Origin: JAATFS01 sp037145635
Lineage (GTDB): Bacteria > Pseudomonadota > Gammaproteobacteria > Xanthomonadales > Xanthomonadaceae
DNA length: 64,000 nucleotides
Assembly (NCBI GenBank): GCA_037145635.1
Contig: JBBCXB010000002.1
Coordinates: forward strand, 248,001-312,000
Direction of reading: 5' to 3'
Shown: piece by piece, positions 56,848 through 64,000 of the stretch
Numbering within the stretch: the stretch's first letter is position 1
Layout: each line of letters starts with the position of its first letter
The notes under the pieces: generated by a model
Databases searched by the model: none
What the model was told of the DNA's origin: nothing
Seen by the model: the letters and a program-made list of their open reading frames with translations, nothing else
Translations under genes and position numbers: made by a program

Positions 56848-57633
56848 ATGGCCATCCACGCCGACACTCACGACGACCTGCGCCTGTTCCAGACCGGGCA
56901 GCACGCCTGCGGCTACTGGCCCGAGCGGGTGGCGCGCGACCTGGTGCTGGATCCGCACGATCCGCGGCTCGGCTCGATCTACCCGCAGGCGCTGGGCTGG
57001 GGTTTCCGCCGCTCGGGCGACCTGGTGTACCGCCCGCACTGCGAGCACTGCCGCGCCTGCGTGCCGGTGCGCATCCCGGTGGACACGTTCCGGCCGGATC
57101 GCAGCCAGCGCCGCTGCCTGGCGCGCAACGCCGACCTGGTCACGCGCATCGTCGCGGCCGAACGCAGCGACGAGCAGCTCGCGCTGTACCGGCACTACCT
57201 GCGGCAGCGCCACGCGGGCGGCGGCATGGACGACCACGGCGCCGCCGAGTTCGACCAGTTCCTGATCGGGCGCTGGTCGCATGGCCGCTTCATGGAGATC
57301 CGCGAGCCGGCCGGCGCCGGCGGGCGCGGCCGCCTGCTCGCCGTGGCCGTCACCGACGTGACCGCCCAGTCGCTGTCGGCCGTCTACACCTTCTACGCCC
57401 CGGACGCGGCGGCGCGCAGCCTGGGCACGCTGGCGATCCTGCACCAGATCGACTGGGCCCGCCGCGAAGGCATGCGCCATCTCTACCTGGGCTACTGGAT
57501 CCGCGGCCACGACAAGATGGACTACAAGCGCCGCTTCCACGCGCTGGAGGCCTACGACGGCCACCAGTGGCGTCCGTTCGTTGCGCGCGCGGTGCGCGCG
57601 GGGGATGGGGAGGCGGGAATGCCGAAAGGGTGA
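56848..57633 (+). CDS. bpt: Aspartate/glutamate leucyltransferase (Bpt)
   Basis: N-end-rule enzyme that adds Leu to N-terminal Asp or Glu and so marks proteins for ClpSAP. A 261-residue protein. HCEHCRACVPVRIPVDTF contains the N-terminal Cys pattern (YRPHCEHCRACVPVR). The Gcn5-like C-terminal part has HLYLGYWIRGHDKMDYKRRF, the family signature. The tail (about 12 residues) is extra. Monocistronic. Confidence 0.95.
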   Translation: MAIHADTHDDLRLFQTGQHACGYWPERVARDLVLDPHDPRLGSIYPQALGWGFRRSGDLVYRPHCEHCRACVPVRIPVDTFRPDRSQRRCLARNADLVTRIVAAERSDEQLALYRHYLRQRHAGGGMDDHGAAEFDQFLIGRWSHGRFMEIREPAGAGGRGRLLAVAVTDVTAQSLSAVYTFYAPDAAARSLGTLAILHQIDWARREGMRHLYLGYWIRGHDKMDYKRRFHALEAYDGHQWRPFVARAVRAGDGEAGMPKG

Positions 57634-57720
57634 GGCGGGCACCGCCTTGCCTCGCCCTGCGGCCGCCGGTTCCGCATTGCGTGCGCGCACCGCGCGCACC
57701 GCGCATGCAAAAATGGCGGC

Positions 57721-58950
57721 ATGATCCGATCCTCCCTGCTGCTCGCCCTGTCCCTGCTGTGCGGCGCCTGCGCCCACCGCACTCCCGCCCCCGCCCCCAT
57801 CGCCGTGTCCGCCGCTGCCGCCACGCCCTCGCTGCGCATCGCCACCTACAACACCTCGCTGTACTCGGACGAGGCCGGCGGCCTGATCCGCGAGCTGGAG
57901 GGCGACAGCGGCCACGCGCGCAAGATCGCGGCGGTGCTGCAGCAGGTGCGTCCCGACCTGGTGCTGCTCAACGAGTTCGACTACGACGACGCCCACCGCG
58001 CCGCCGACCTGTTCCAGCAGCGTTACCTGGGCGTGGCCCAGCCCGGCGGCGGCGCGCCACTGCAGTACGCCTACCGCTACCTGGCCCCGGTCAACACCGG
58101 CGTGCCCAGCGGCCTGGACCTGGACGGCAACGGCGAGGTCGGCGGCGAGGGCCGCGCCCGCGGCAACGACGCCTGGGGCTACGGGCTGCACCCCGGCCAG
58201 TACGGCATGCTGGTGCTGTCGAAGTACCCGATCGACGCCGCGGCCGTGCGCAGCTTCCGGCTGCTGAAGTGGAGCGCGATGCCCGCTGCGCTGCGGCCGC
58301 GGGATCCGGCCAGCGGCCACTGGTTCCACCCCGACGCGGTATGGACGCAGCTGCGGCTGTCGTCGAAGTCGCACTGGGACGTGCCGGTGCGCACCCCGCT
58401 CGGCGTGGTGCACGCGCTGGTCTCGCACCCGACCCCGCCGGCGTTCGACGGCGTCGAGAAGCGCAACGCGGCGCGCAACCACGACGAGCTGCGGCTGTGG
58501 CGCGACTACCTCGACGAGGCGCCGCCGGCCGCCGGCCAGCGCCCCTGGCTGTGCGACGATGCCGGCCGCTGCGGCGGCCTGGCCGCGGACGCACGCTTCG
58601 TGATCCTGGGCGACCTCAACAACGACCCCCGCGACGGCCAGGGCCGCCACGACGCCATCGTCGGCCTGATCGAACACCCGCGCGTGCTGCGCTACCCGGC
58701 CCCGCGCAGCGCCGGCGGCGAGGAGACCGCGCGCGCCTACGCCGAGCGCGGCATTGCGCGGGTGGGGCCGCCGCAGCAGGTGACCGGCGACTTCGGTCCG
58801 TCGGCCGGCGCGCTGCGGCTGGACTACGTGCTGCCGTCGGCGAACTTCCGCTTCGTCGGTACCGGCGTGTTCTGGCCCGCCGCCCGCGACCGGCAGGCGG
58901 CGATCGCCGACGGCAGCGACCACCACCTGGTCTGGGTGGAGGTGCGCTGA
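57721..58950 (+). CDS. Endonuclease/exonuclease/phosphatase (EEP) family lipoprotein
   Basis: A 409-residue exported protein with a likely lipobox around CGAC at Cys17. EEP-fold motifs: RIATYNTSLYSDEAGG, LVLLNEFDYDDAHRA (Glu metal ligand), VLSKYPI, ARFVILGDLNNDPRDG (Asn-Asp) and AIADGSDHHLVWVEV (Asp-His catalytic pair). It could be a nuclease or a phospho-/lipid phosphatase; sequence does not decide. Convergent with purT, 32 bases apart. Confidence 0.87.
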   Translation: MIRSSLLLALSLLCGACAHRTPAPAPIAVSAAAATPSLRIATYNTSLYSDEAGGLIRELEGDSGHARKIAAVLQQVRPDLVLLNEFDYDDAHRAADLFQQRYLGVAQPGGGAPLQYAYRYLAPVNTGVPSGLDLDGNGEVGGEGRARGNDAWGYGLHPGQYGMLVLSKYPIDAAAVRSFRLLKWSAMPAALRPRDPASGHWFHPDAVWTQLRLSSKSHWDVPVRTPLGVVHALVSHPTPPAFDGVEKRNAARNHDELRLWRDYLDEAPPAAGQRPWLCDDAGRCGGLAADARFVILGDLNNDPRDGQGRHDAIVGLIEHPRVLRYPAPRSAGGEETARAYAERGIARVGPPQQVTGDFGPSAGALRLDYVLPSANFRFVGTGVFWPAARDRQAAIADGSDHHLVWVEVR

Positions 58951-58982
58951 CTGCAGCGTTCGCTGCCGCCGGGCGGCCGCGC

Positions 58983-60185
58983 TCAGGCCTGCAGCGTGAT
59001 GTCGAGGGCCGCGGCGGCGTCGCGGGCGCGCTGGCGGGCGGCGTCGATGCTGTCGGCGCGCGCCAGCGTGACCCCCACGCGGCGATGGCCGTGCACGCTG
59101 GGCTTGCCGAACAGGCGCAGTGCGGTGTCGGGCTGCTGCAGGGCCGCGGCGACGTTGCCGAACACCGGCACGCCTTCGCCGTGGGCCAGCAGCGCGCACG
59201 ACGCCGAAGGCCCATGCTGCGGCACCCCGCCGCCATCGGCCACACCGATCGGCAGGCCGAGGATGGCGCGCGCGTGCAGCGCGAACTGGCTCAGCTCCTG
59301 CGAGACCAGGGTCACCAGGCCGGTGTCGTGCGGCCGCGGCGAAACCTCGCTGAACCACACTGCGTCGCCCTGCACGAACAGTTCCACCCCGAACAGGCCC
59401 CAGCCCCCCAGCTCGTCGGTGATCGCCTGCGCGATCTGCTGCGCGCGCGCCAGCGCCGCCGGCGACATCGGCTGCGGCTGCCAGCTCTCGCGGTAGTCGC
59501 CGTCCTTCTGCCAATGCCCGATCGGCGCGCAGAACGAAGTGCCGCCGGCGTGGCGCACGGTCAGCAGGGTGATCTCGTAGTCGAAATCGACGAAGCCCTC
59601 GACGATGCAGCGGCCGGCACCGGCGCGCCCGCCGGTCTGCGCGTACTCCCAGGCCGCGTCGATCTCGCCGGCGTCGCGCAGCGTGCTCTGGCCCTTGCCC
59701 GAGGACGACATCACCGGCTTGACCACGCACGGCAGGCCGAGGGCGGCGATCGCGGCGCGGTACTCCTCGGCGGTATCGACGAAGCGGTAGGGCGAGGTCG
59801 GCAGGCCCAGGGTCTCGGCGGCGAGGCGGCGGATGCCCTCGCGATCCATCGTCAACCGCGCCGCGCGTGCGGTGGGCACCACCTTCTGGCCGTGCTCGTG
59901 TTCGAGCTGCACCAGCGTCTCGGTATGGATGGCCTCGATCTCCGGCACGATCAGGTGCGGGCGCTCGAGCGCGATCAGCTCGCGCAGCGCCATCGCGTCG
60001 AGCATGTCCACCACGTGCGCGCGGTGCGCGACCTGCATCGCCGGCGCATCGGCATAGCGGTCGGCGGCGATCACCTCCACGCCGAAGCGCTGCAGTTCGA
60101 TCGCCACTTCCTTGCCCAGTTCGCCGGCGCCCAGCAGCAGCACGCGGGTGGCGGACGGGGACAGCGGCGTGCCGAGGGTGGTCAT
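58983..60185 (-). CDS. purT: Formate-dependent GAR formyltransferase PurT
   Basis: A 400-residue ATP-grasp enzyme that formylates GAR with formate and ATP, step 3 of purine synthesis. VLLLGAGELGKEVAIELQRF opens the first domain, EIEAIHTETLVQLE, PCVVKPVMSSSGKGQS and VWFSEVSPRPHDTGLVTL are ATP-grasp/family signatures. Divergent from the SPFH operon. The frame start is the first Met (MTTLGTPLS). Confidence 0.97.
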   Translation of the reverse strand: MTTLGTPLSPSATRVLLLGAGELGKEVAIELQRFGVEVIAADRYADAPAMQVAHRAHVVDMLDAMALRELIALERPHLIVPEIEAIHTETLVQLEHEHGQKVVPTARAARLTMDREGIRRLAAETLGLPTSPYRFVDTAEEYRAAIAALGLPCVVKPVMSSSGKGQSTLRDAGEIDAAWEYAQTGGRAGAGRCIVEGFVDFDYEITLLTVRHAGGTSFCAPIGHWQKDGDYRESWQPQPMSPAALARAQQIAQAITDELGGWGLFGVELFVQGDAVWFSEVSPRPHDTGLVTLVSQELSQFALHARAILGLPIGVADGGGVPQHGPSASCALLAHGEGVPVFGNVAAALQQPDTALRLFGKPSVHGHRRVGVTLARADSIDAARQRARDAAAALDITLQA

Positions 60186-60262
60186 GGGGGCGGGTCCGGA
60201 AGAGGGCGGGCCGCCATTCTACCGGCGCCGCAGTCGCGCCGGCGGGCGCCCTCTTGCGGACT

Positions 60263-60279
60263 GATATCAATTTGATATC
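60263..60279. promoter_or_regulatory. Perfect 17-bp palindrome upstream of the SPFH operon
   Basis: GATATCAATTTGATATC: 8-bp arms around a central T, 27 bases before the SPFH ATG and 78 bases from the purT start. It overlaps the only plausible promoter. The third gene of the operon encodes a ribbon-helix-helix protein, a class that binds such short symmetric sites, so it is a candidate autoregulatory operator. Confidence 0.7.
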
Positions 60280-60306
60280 TTTATCGCTCACCAAGGAAAA
60301 ACGCTC

Positions 60307-61176
60307 ATGAAAGAGAAGACCCTGCGCTCGCTGCCCGGCATCCCCGTGATCCTCGTCGTCCTGGCCGCCGGCGTCGTCGCGGTCGGGCTGCTGCTGTCGG
60401 CACTGAACCCGCTGACGCCCTCGCCCGCCCAGGCCGGCGCCGGCATTCTGCTGGCCGTCGCGGCCGGCCTCAGCCTGATCGGCCTGTACACGCTGGAACC
60501 GAACCAGGCCGCGGTGCTGAGCCTGTTCGGCAAGTACGCCGGCACGGTCAAGGACGCCGGCCTGCGCTGGAACAACCCGTTCCTCGCCAAGCGCAAGGTC
60601 AGCCAGCGCGTGCGCAACTTCGAAAGCGGCCGGCTCAAGGTCAACGAGCTGGACGGCAGCCCGATCGAGATCGCCGCGGTGATCGTGTGGCAGGTCCTGG
60701 ACGCGTCCGAGGCGGTCTACAACGTCGACGACTACGAGAGCTTCGTGCACATCCAGTCCGAGGCCGCGCTGCGCGCGATGGCCACCAGCTACCCGTACGA
60801 CCAGCACGAGGACGGCCAGATCTCGCTGCGCAGCCACCCGGCCGAGATCAGCGAGCAGCTCAAGCGCCACCTCGACGAGCGCCTGACCCAGGCCGGCGTG
60901 GACGTGATCGAGGCGCGCATCAGCCACCTCGCCTACGCCCCGGAGATCGCCCAGGCCATGCTGCAGCGGCAGCAGGCCAACGCGGTGATCGCCGCGCGCA
61001 CCCGCATCGTCGCCGGCGCGGTGGGCATGGTCGAGATGGCGCTGGCCGAGCTGCAGAAGAACGGCGTCGTGGAACTGGACGAGGAGCGCAAGGCGCACAT
61101 GGTCAGCAACCTGCTCACGGTGCTGTGCTCGGACCGCGGCACCCAGCCGGTGGTCAACGCCGGCTCGCTGTACTGA
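60307..61176 (+). CDS. SPFH/Band 7 (stomatin-like) membrane protein
   Basis: A 289-residue protein. Two hydrophobic segments at the N-terminus (IPVILVVLAAGVVAVGLLLS and GAGILLAVAAGLSLIGLYTL) anchor it; the SPFH domain starts NQAAVLSLFGKYAGTVKDAG and continues through GSPIEIAAVIVWQVLDASEAV and RLTQAGVDVIEARISHLAYA. A helical C-terminal part follows. SPFH proteins organise membrane microdomains or scaffold other proteins. AAGGAAAA stands 8 bases before the ATG. First gene of a tight run with a small membrane protein and an RHH protein. Confidence 0.9.
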   Translation: MKEKTLRSLPGIPVILVVLAAGVVAVGLLLSALNPLTPSPAQAGAGILLAVAAGLSLIGLYTLEPNQAAVLSLFGKYAGTVKDAGLRWNNPFLAKRKVSQRVRNFESGRLKVNELDGSPIEIAAVIVWQVLDASEAVYNVDDYESFVHIQSEAALRAMATSYPYDQHEDGQISLRSHPAEISEQLKRHLDERLTQAGVDVIEARISHLAYAPEIAQAMLQRQQANAVIAARTRIVAGAVGMVEMALAELQKNGVVELDEERKAHMVSNLLTVLCSDRGTQPVVNAGSLY

Positions 61177-61183
61177 GCCGTCG

Positions 61184-61474
61184 ATGGACGTGACCGTACC
61201 GCTGATCGTCGCGTTCTCGGGCCTGGCCGCGCTCGGCGCGGCGGCCTGGATCGGCGGCACCGACGACGCGCGCGCACGCGGCCTCGGGCTGCGCTGCGCG
61301 CTGGCCGGGCTGGCGATCCTGCTCGGCGCGGTCGGCCTGTACTGGGCCGGCGACAGCCGCGGACGCACCTACGCGGTGGTGATCGTGCTGCTGGTCGCGG
61401 TGAATGCGCTGGCGGTATCGATGGTGCTGCACCTGCGCCGCGGCGGCGGCGGGCCCTCGGACCCGCCGCGGTGA
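61184..61474 (+). CDS. Small membrane protein of the SPFH operon
   Basis: A 96-residue protein with three hydrophobic segments (VPLIVAFSGLAALGAAAWIG, LRCALAGLAILLGAVGLYWA, AVVIVLLVAVNALAVSMVLH) and a short basic, Gly-rich tail. No family recognised. It begins 8 bases after the SPFH stop and its stop overlaps the next start by 4 bases. A partner of the SPFH protein is a reasonable guess, no more. Confidence 0.65.
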   Translation: MDVTVPLIVAFSGLAALGAAAWIGGTDDARARGLGLRCALAGLAILLGAVGLYWAGDSRGRTYAVVIVLLVAVNALAVSMVLHLRRGGGGPSDPPR

Positions 61475-61671
61475 GCGACAAGGCCGGCAAGAAGGCCTAC
61501 CCGCTGCGCATCAATGCCGAGGTTCTGGCGGCGGCGCAGCGCTGGGCCGACGACGAGCTGCGCAGCCTCAACGCCCAGATCGAGTACCTGCTGCGCGATG
61601 CGCTGCGCAAGGCCGGGCGGCTGCCCAGGCCCGACCTCCCGCCCGACGCCGCACCCGAGCGCGAGACGTAG
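61471..61671 (+). CDS. Ribbon-helix-helix (Arc-like) DNA-binding protein
   Basis: A 66-residue protein. YPLRINAEVLAAAQRWADDE, then LRSLNAQIEYLLRDALRKAG fits the beta strand plus two helices of an Arc/RHH domain, with the NAQIEYLL segment typical of Arc-like proteins found next to SPFH genes. Starts with GTG overlapping the preceding stop (GTGA). No toxin gene is adjacent, so it is more likely an autoregulator than an antitoxin; the palindrome at the operon head would be its site. Confidence 0.75.
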   Translation: MSDKAGKKAYPLRINAEVLAAAQRWADDELRSLNAQIEYLLRDALRKAGRLPRPDLPPDAAPERET

Positions 61672-61747
61672 CGAACGCGAGCCGGCACCGATCGCCGCCA
61701 CGGCGCCGCCGCTGGTCGTGTGCGGCGCTTGCGCCTACCCTGTGCCG

Positions 61748-62554
61748 ATGCGCCCCGTGCCCACCCTGCTGCTCAACACCGCCACGATCGAACTGCTGCC
61801 GGCCGCGCTGCTGCGGGCGCGCGGCAACGCCGATGCGCGCCGGCTGGCCGGCGCCGACTGGCTGCTGCGGCGCAAGCGCGACGGCCGCTATCTCGCGGCG
61901 GCGTCGACGCGCGCCGTGCAGCCGCTGGTGCCGCGCCTGATGCACGAACCCGGCATCGACGCCGCACTGGACCGGCTCGATGCGCTGCCGGGGCGGCCGC
62001 GGCGCGGCGACGAGTCGCCGCTGCCGCTGACCGCGCTGCACGAGCGCCTGGCACGCCTGGCCCTGGACGCCGACCGCTATGCACGCGACACCGGCCTGGC
62101 GATCGTGGCCGAACCGGCCACCCTCGCCTTCGCCGGCCGCGACCGCTACCGCCGCCCGCTGTGGCTGTGCGCGGGCGCCGCGCGCGCCTGGGGAGCGATG
62201 CGCGCGGCGGCGGCGCAGGACGGCGTGGTGCTGGACGCCATCTCCGGCTATCGCAGCCACGACTACCAGCTGGGCATCTTCGAGCGCAAGTTCGCGCGCG
62301 GGCTGACCCTGGCGCAGGTGTTGTGCGTCAACGCCGCTCCCGGCTTCAGCGAGCACCACGGCGGCCACGCGCTGGACCTCGGCACGCCGGGCGAGCCGCC
62401 GGCCGAGGCATCCTTCGAACACACCCCGGCCTTCGCCTGGCTGCAGGCGCAGGCGCGGCGCTTCGGTTTCACGATGAGCTATCCGCGCGGCAACCCCCAC
62501 GGGATCGTCTACGAGCCGTGGCACTGGCGCTTCGATCCGGACGCAGGCGGCTAG
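61748..62554 (+). CDS. M15-family D-alanyl-D-alanine carboxypeptidase
   Basis: A 268-residue protein of the VanY/DdcY type. Zinc and catalytic motifs: ISGYRSHDYQ, NAAPGFSEHHGGHALDLG (SxxxH...HxxD, metal ligands) and IVYEPWHWRF (Glu-x2-His). Trims D-Ala from peptidoglycan stem peptides. No clear signal peptide, unusual for a periplasmic enzyme; an N-terminal extension of about 75 residues precedes the catalytic domain. Follows the RHH gene by 76 bases and may be in its transcript. Confidence 0.87.
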   Translation: MRPVPTLLLNTATIELLPAALLRARGNADARRLAGADWLLRRKRDGRYLAAASTRAVQPLVPRLMHEPGIDAALDRLDALPGRPRRGDESPLPLTALHERLARLALDADRYARDTGLAIVAEPATLAFAGRDRYRRPLWLCAGAARAWGAMRAAAAQDGVVLDAISGYRSHDYQLGIFERKFARGLTLAQVLCVNAAPGFSEHHGGHALDLGTPGEPPAEASFEHTPAFAWLQAQARRFGFTMSYPRGNPHGIVYEPWHWRFDPDAGG

Positions 62555-62681
62555 CGCGCCTCGCCCGTGCCGGCAGCGGCTCGGCGCAGATGCCCCCCAG
62601 GCCGCTCGGGCCAGGCACGGCTACGCCCTCACGCACGCACCGCGCACCGCGCACGCGGCGATCGTGGCCGCGCTCGCGCCC

Positions 62682-63053
62682 TCAGCGCCGCATCGCGGCC
62701 AGCGCCAGCAGCCCCCAGCCGGCCATCATCGTCACCCCGCCGACCGGCGCCAGGCGTGTGGAGGCCTGCAGCAGCACGCCGGCCGCCAGGCTGCCGGAGA
62801 ACAGCAGCGTGCCCAGCAGCAACAGGTACAGCGCCAGGCGCGGCAGCGCGCGCTCGGTGGCGGCACCCAGCACCGCCAGCACCGCGCCGTGACCGAAGGC
62901 GTACAGCGCGGCGGTCTGCAGCCGCGACTGCAGCACCGCGTCGGCCACCCCGTGCGAGGCGTATGCGGACAGGCCGATCGCGGTGGCCGCCAGCAGCGCC
63001 CCCAGGACGGCCAGCAGCGAAGGTTTTCTGGAGCGACGATCGTAGATATGCAT
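62682..63053 (-). CDS. DUF423 family membrane protein
   Basis: A 123-residue protein with four transmembrane segments. LSAYASHGVADAVLQSRLQTA and YAFGHGAVLAVLGA match DUF423 (YgdD-like: GAFGAHGL...), function unknown. The last segment GGVTMMAGWGLLALAAMRR is also typical (GG...IGW). Downstream of the SRPBCC gene and separated from it by a terminator. Confidence 0.85.
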   Translation of the reverse strand: MHIYDRRSRKPSLLAVLGALLAATAIGLSAYASHGVADAVLQSRLQTAALYAFGHGAVLAVLGAATERALPRLALYLLLLGTLLFSGSLAAGVLLQASTRLAPVGGVTMMAGWGLLALAAMRR

Positions 63054-63073
63054 GCAGAGTCCGGAACCGTCCC

Positions 63074-63107
63074 AAAAAAAAACGCGCCGCAGGGAAGCGG
63101 CGCGTTT
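63074..63107 (-). terminator. Intrinsic terminator of the SRPBCC gene
   Basis: Perfect 11-bp stem (AAACGCGCCGC, loop AGGGAA) followed by a run of about nine U residues on the minus strand, 28 bases after the stop codon. Confidence 0.93.
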
Positions 63108-63134
63108 CTCCGGATCAGGTCATGAGCCGAGGGA

Positions 63135-64000
63135 TTACTTGATCGACCAGTACACGTCGTAGGTGCCGTCCTGGGTGAACGACTTGTCCACGCCGCCCTT
63201 CCAGGCCTCGTACGGACGATCGACCACGTCGTTGCCGGAGGTGGCCGCCCAGGCACGCAGCGAGTTGCGCACCGCGTCCAGGCCCGCCATGTGGCCGGTG
63301 TAGGTGGCGAACGCCGAACGGTGGGCTTCGGTACGCGCGTAGGTGACCGGAGCGCCCGACGGGATGGTGACCTTCAGCTGCTCGCCGGTGGCGGCGACCG
63401 GGGTGGCGTCGGCGGCCGGCGCATCGGTCTTGGCCTCGTCCTTCTTGTCGGCATCGGCCTTCGGCGCGGCGCCGCCGGCCTTCTTGCGCACCGGCTGGAC
63501 GACGTCGAACGCGTACTTGTCGGCCGCGAAGTCGGTGGTCACGATCCGCACCGGACCGGCGGGCTCGAGCCCGTTGGCGTCCATGGTGCGCTTGATCCAC
63601 TCCTGGTTGTCCTTGATCGACTTCTTGATGGTGTCGTTGTCGCGGTCGATGTTGCCCGCGTTGACCACCAGCAGGTCCTCGGCCGGGACGTCGACGATCT
63701 TGAGATCGCTCACGGCCGGCTTGCCGTCGAGCTCGGCGCGATAGTCGAAGTTCGGCACCGTCGCCAGCACGTTGGCCAGACGCGACAGGCCCAGCTTCAG
63801 GTCGTCGCCGACGTGGCGGCTGACATACAGACCGGCGTAGCGACCGAACAGGTTCCAGCCGTACTTGACGCTGTAGTCCTGGGTGATCTTGACGTTGCGG
63901 TTGTTCTTGCCGGTCGGCGCCAGGGTGAACGAGGTGACCTTGTCGTAGCCCTTGGTCGAATCGTCGATGGCGATGGCGACGCGCTCGTTCTTCACGCTGT
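63135..64000 (-). CDS. SRPBCC/GyrI-like protein, 5' end outside window
   Basis: 288 residues of a larger protein; the frame stays open to the window edge. The first 75 visible residues (VAIAIDDSTKGYDKVTSFTL, KITQDYSVKYGWNLFGRYAG) resemble the C-terminal half of an SRPBCC (polyketide cyclase-type) domain. From about 85 a GyrI/AraC effector-like domain begins (EDLLVVNAGNIDRDNDTIKK onward), interrupted by a 35-residue insert rich in Lys, Ala and Asp (APKADADKKDEAKTDAPAA). Ligand unknown. Ends YDVYWSIK, a typical GyrI-like end. Confidence 0.65.
   Translation of the reverse strand, partial: SVKNERVAIAIDDSTKGYDKVTSFTLAPTGKNNRNVKITQDYSVKYGWNLFGRYAGLYVSRHVGDDLKLGLSRLANVLATVPNFDYRAELDGKPAVSDLKIVDVPAEDLLVVNAGNIDRDNDTIKKSIKDNQEWIKRTMDANGLEPAGPVRIVTTDFAADKYAFDVVQPVRKKAGGAAPKADADKKDEAKTDAPAADATPVAATGEQLKVTIPSGAPVTYARTEAHRSAFATYTGHMAGLDAVRNSLRAWAATSGNDVVDRPYEAWKGGVDKSFTQDGTYDVYWSIK

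Noticed and set aside
56641..61368. A 1575-codon minus-strand frame
   Set aside because: Crosses bpt, the EEP lipoprotein, purT and SPFH genes in wrong frames; composition artefact.
61471..61671. Toxin-antitoxin module based on the RHH protein
   Set aside because: No small toxin-like gene next to it; the upstream partner is a 3-TM protein linked to SPFH.

Overview
The window is about 70% GC chromosomal DNA with dense, short-spaced genes. Gene order (rpsP-rimM-trmD-rplS, rplU-rpmA-obgE, murJ-ribF-ileS-lspA-ispH, cyoABCD), the DUF2007-type 'pathogenicity-like' protein and the protein sequences themselves point to a gammaproteobacterium of the Xanthomonadaceae/Lysobacteraceae (Lysobacter, Luteimonas, Pseudoxanthomonas or a relative). 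No phage, insertion sequence, CRISPR array or rRNA operon was seen. One tRNA gene is present.

Layout. 0-7 kb: a partial aldose 1-epimerase and an exported GH65 glycosidase, then a two-component system (hybrid membrane/PAS kinase plus NarL/FixJ-type regulator) divergent from a bestrophin channel and a tandem universal stress protein; the shared intergenic region carries two matching palindromes. 7-17.5 kb: an anonymous 0.8 kb stretch, mutS, a WYL regulator with a glutathione transferase, a DUF937 protein, katG with an AT-rich upstream region, hslR and a MATE exporter. 17.5-20.8 kb: an accessory segment of lower GC with a metallo-beta-lactamase-fold hydrolase, a tautomerase-like protein, an uncharacterised alpha/beta-barrel protein and a divergent LysR regulator.

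20.8-35 kb: ribosome and RNA-maturation genes (rplS, trmD, rimM, rpsP), a coupled class IV aminotransferase and nitronate monooxygenase, ffh, a CcsA/HemX-like membrane protein whose start codon lies inside a Fur-box-like sequence, a copper-export locus (cueR, copA, copZ) with two CueR-type operators, radA and an M61 peptidase. 34.7-39 kb: the cyoABCD ubiquinol oxidase operon. 39-49.3 kb: tRNA-Thr(CGT), then ispH, lspA, ileS, ribF and murJ (isoprenoid, lipoprotein, translation, flavin and peptidoglycan functions), rpsT, obgE, rpmA and rplU.

49.5-64 kb: uvrA with an overlapping thioesterase, a PCu(A)C copper chaperone, enoyl-CoA hydratase and TesB thioesterase, an EF-hand protein, the N-end-rule leucyltransferase Bpt, an EEP-family lipoprotein, purT, a four-gene run (SPFH protein, small membrane protein, ribbon-helix-helix protein, M15 peptidase) headed by a perfect 17-bp palindrome, a DUF423 protein and a partial SRPBCC/GyrI-like protein.

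Most of the window is core genome. The most interesting non-core signals are the SPFH/ribbon-helix-helix operon with its operator, the twin palindromes next to the two-component system, the Fur-like site over a start codon, and the 17.5-20.8 kb accessory cluster. Product names rest on motif recognition and family knowledge; no database search was possible.
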